Shown piece after piece: positions 21,193 through 21,254 of a stretch of DNA of 21,254 bases. The DNA is from an uncultured Murdochiella sp. (GTDB taxonomy: Bacteria; Bacillota; Clostridia; Tissierellales; Peptoniphilaceae), in assembly GCF_902488755.1 (NCBI RefSeq), contig NZ_CABTXF010000020.1, positions 1 through 21,254 on the forward strand, read 5' to 3'. The notes under the pieces are model-generated. The model worked only from the letters and a program-made list of their open reading frames with translations. It searched no databases and was not told where the DNA came from. Made by a program: the position numbers and the translations under genes. Within the stretch, counting starts at the first letter, position 1, and every line of letters starts with the position of its first letter.

Positions 21193-21254
21193 TCGGTTTT
21201 TCTACGAACACAGGCAGTTTATCATCAAGTCATTCGTATGCCGTCTTCTGCTTG

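Overview
The window suggests an anaerobic Gram-positive bacterium of the Firmicutes, possibly near the Peptoniphilaceae/Tissierellia. Ribosome-binding sites are strong AGGAGG types. There are no oxygen-dependent enzymes. Ferrous iron uptake uses FeoA/FeoB with a Cys-rich partner. An aspartate racemase sits beside a D-aspartate ligase, as in Gram-positives that put D-Asp in the peptidoglycan bridge. The assignment is inference; no marker gene is present.

Layout. (1) 1-2123, minus: a yqhD-type alcohol dehydrogenase, then an unassigned TIM-barrel protein, then a tRNA-Ala(CGC) with its own promoter, cut by the window edge. (2) 2212-6832, minus, tightly packed: brnQ-type amino acid carrier, aspartate racemase, D-aspartate ligase and MATE exporter. 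A lone small membrane protein lies upstream at 6948-7292. (3) 7551-12331, plus: a three-gene galactose/glucose ABC transporter, mglB-mglA-mglC, with an intercistronic hairpin and a closing terminator. (4) 12351-13171, minus: a small membrane protein and a frameshifted secreted protein. (5) 13355-16777, minus: feoA-feoB-Cys-rich protein, with two candidate iron-regulator boxes upstream and a terminator downstream. (6) 16831-20311, minus: an asparagine-synthetase-like gene followed by a purine (NCS2/AzgA-type) permease. (7) 20431-21192, plus: a DUF3793 gene behind a promoter whose -10 box is buried in an inverted repeat.

Most unusual is the sugar transporter. The binding lipoprotein MglB reads as a circular permutation of the classical fold: the segment that should be the N-terminal ~110 residues, with its ligand-contact motifs, sits at the C-terminus, and the mature protein begins at the point matching about residue 110 of E. 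coli MglB. Treponema pallidum MglB-2 (Tp0684) is the known precedent I recall. Its permease MglC carries a ~230-residue charged, coiled-coil-like cytoplasmic extension absent from E. coli MglC.

Two other points stand out. The asparagine-synthetase-like protein has Ala where the glutaminase nucleophile Cys2 should be, and other glutaminase residues are also lost, while the synthetase site is kept. The feoA upstream region and the DUF3793 promoter share a 16-bp GTTA-N8-TAAC palindrome, which points to one metal-responsive repressor controlling both.
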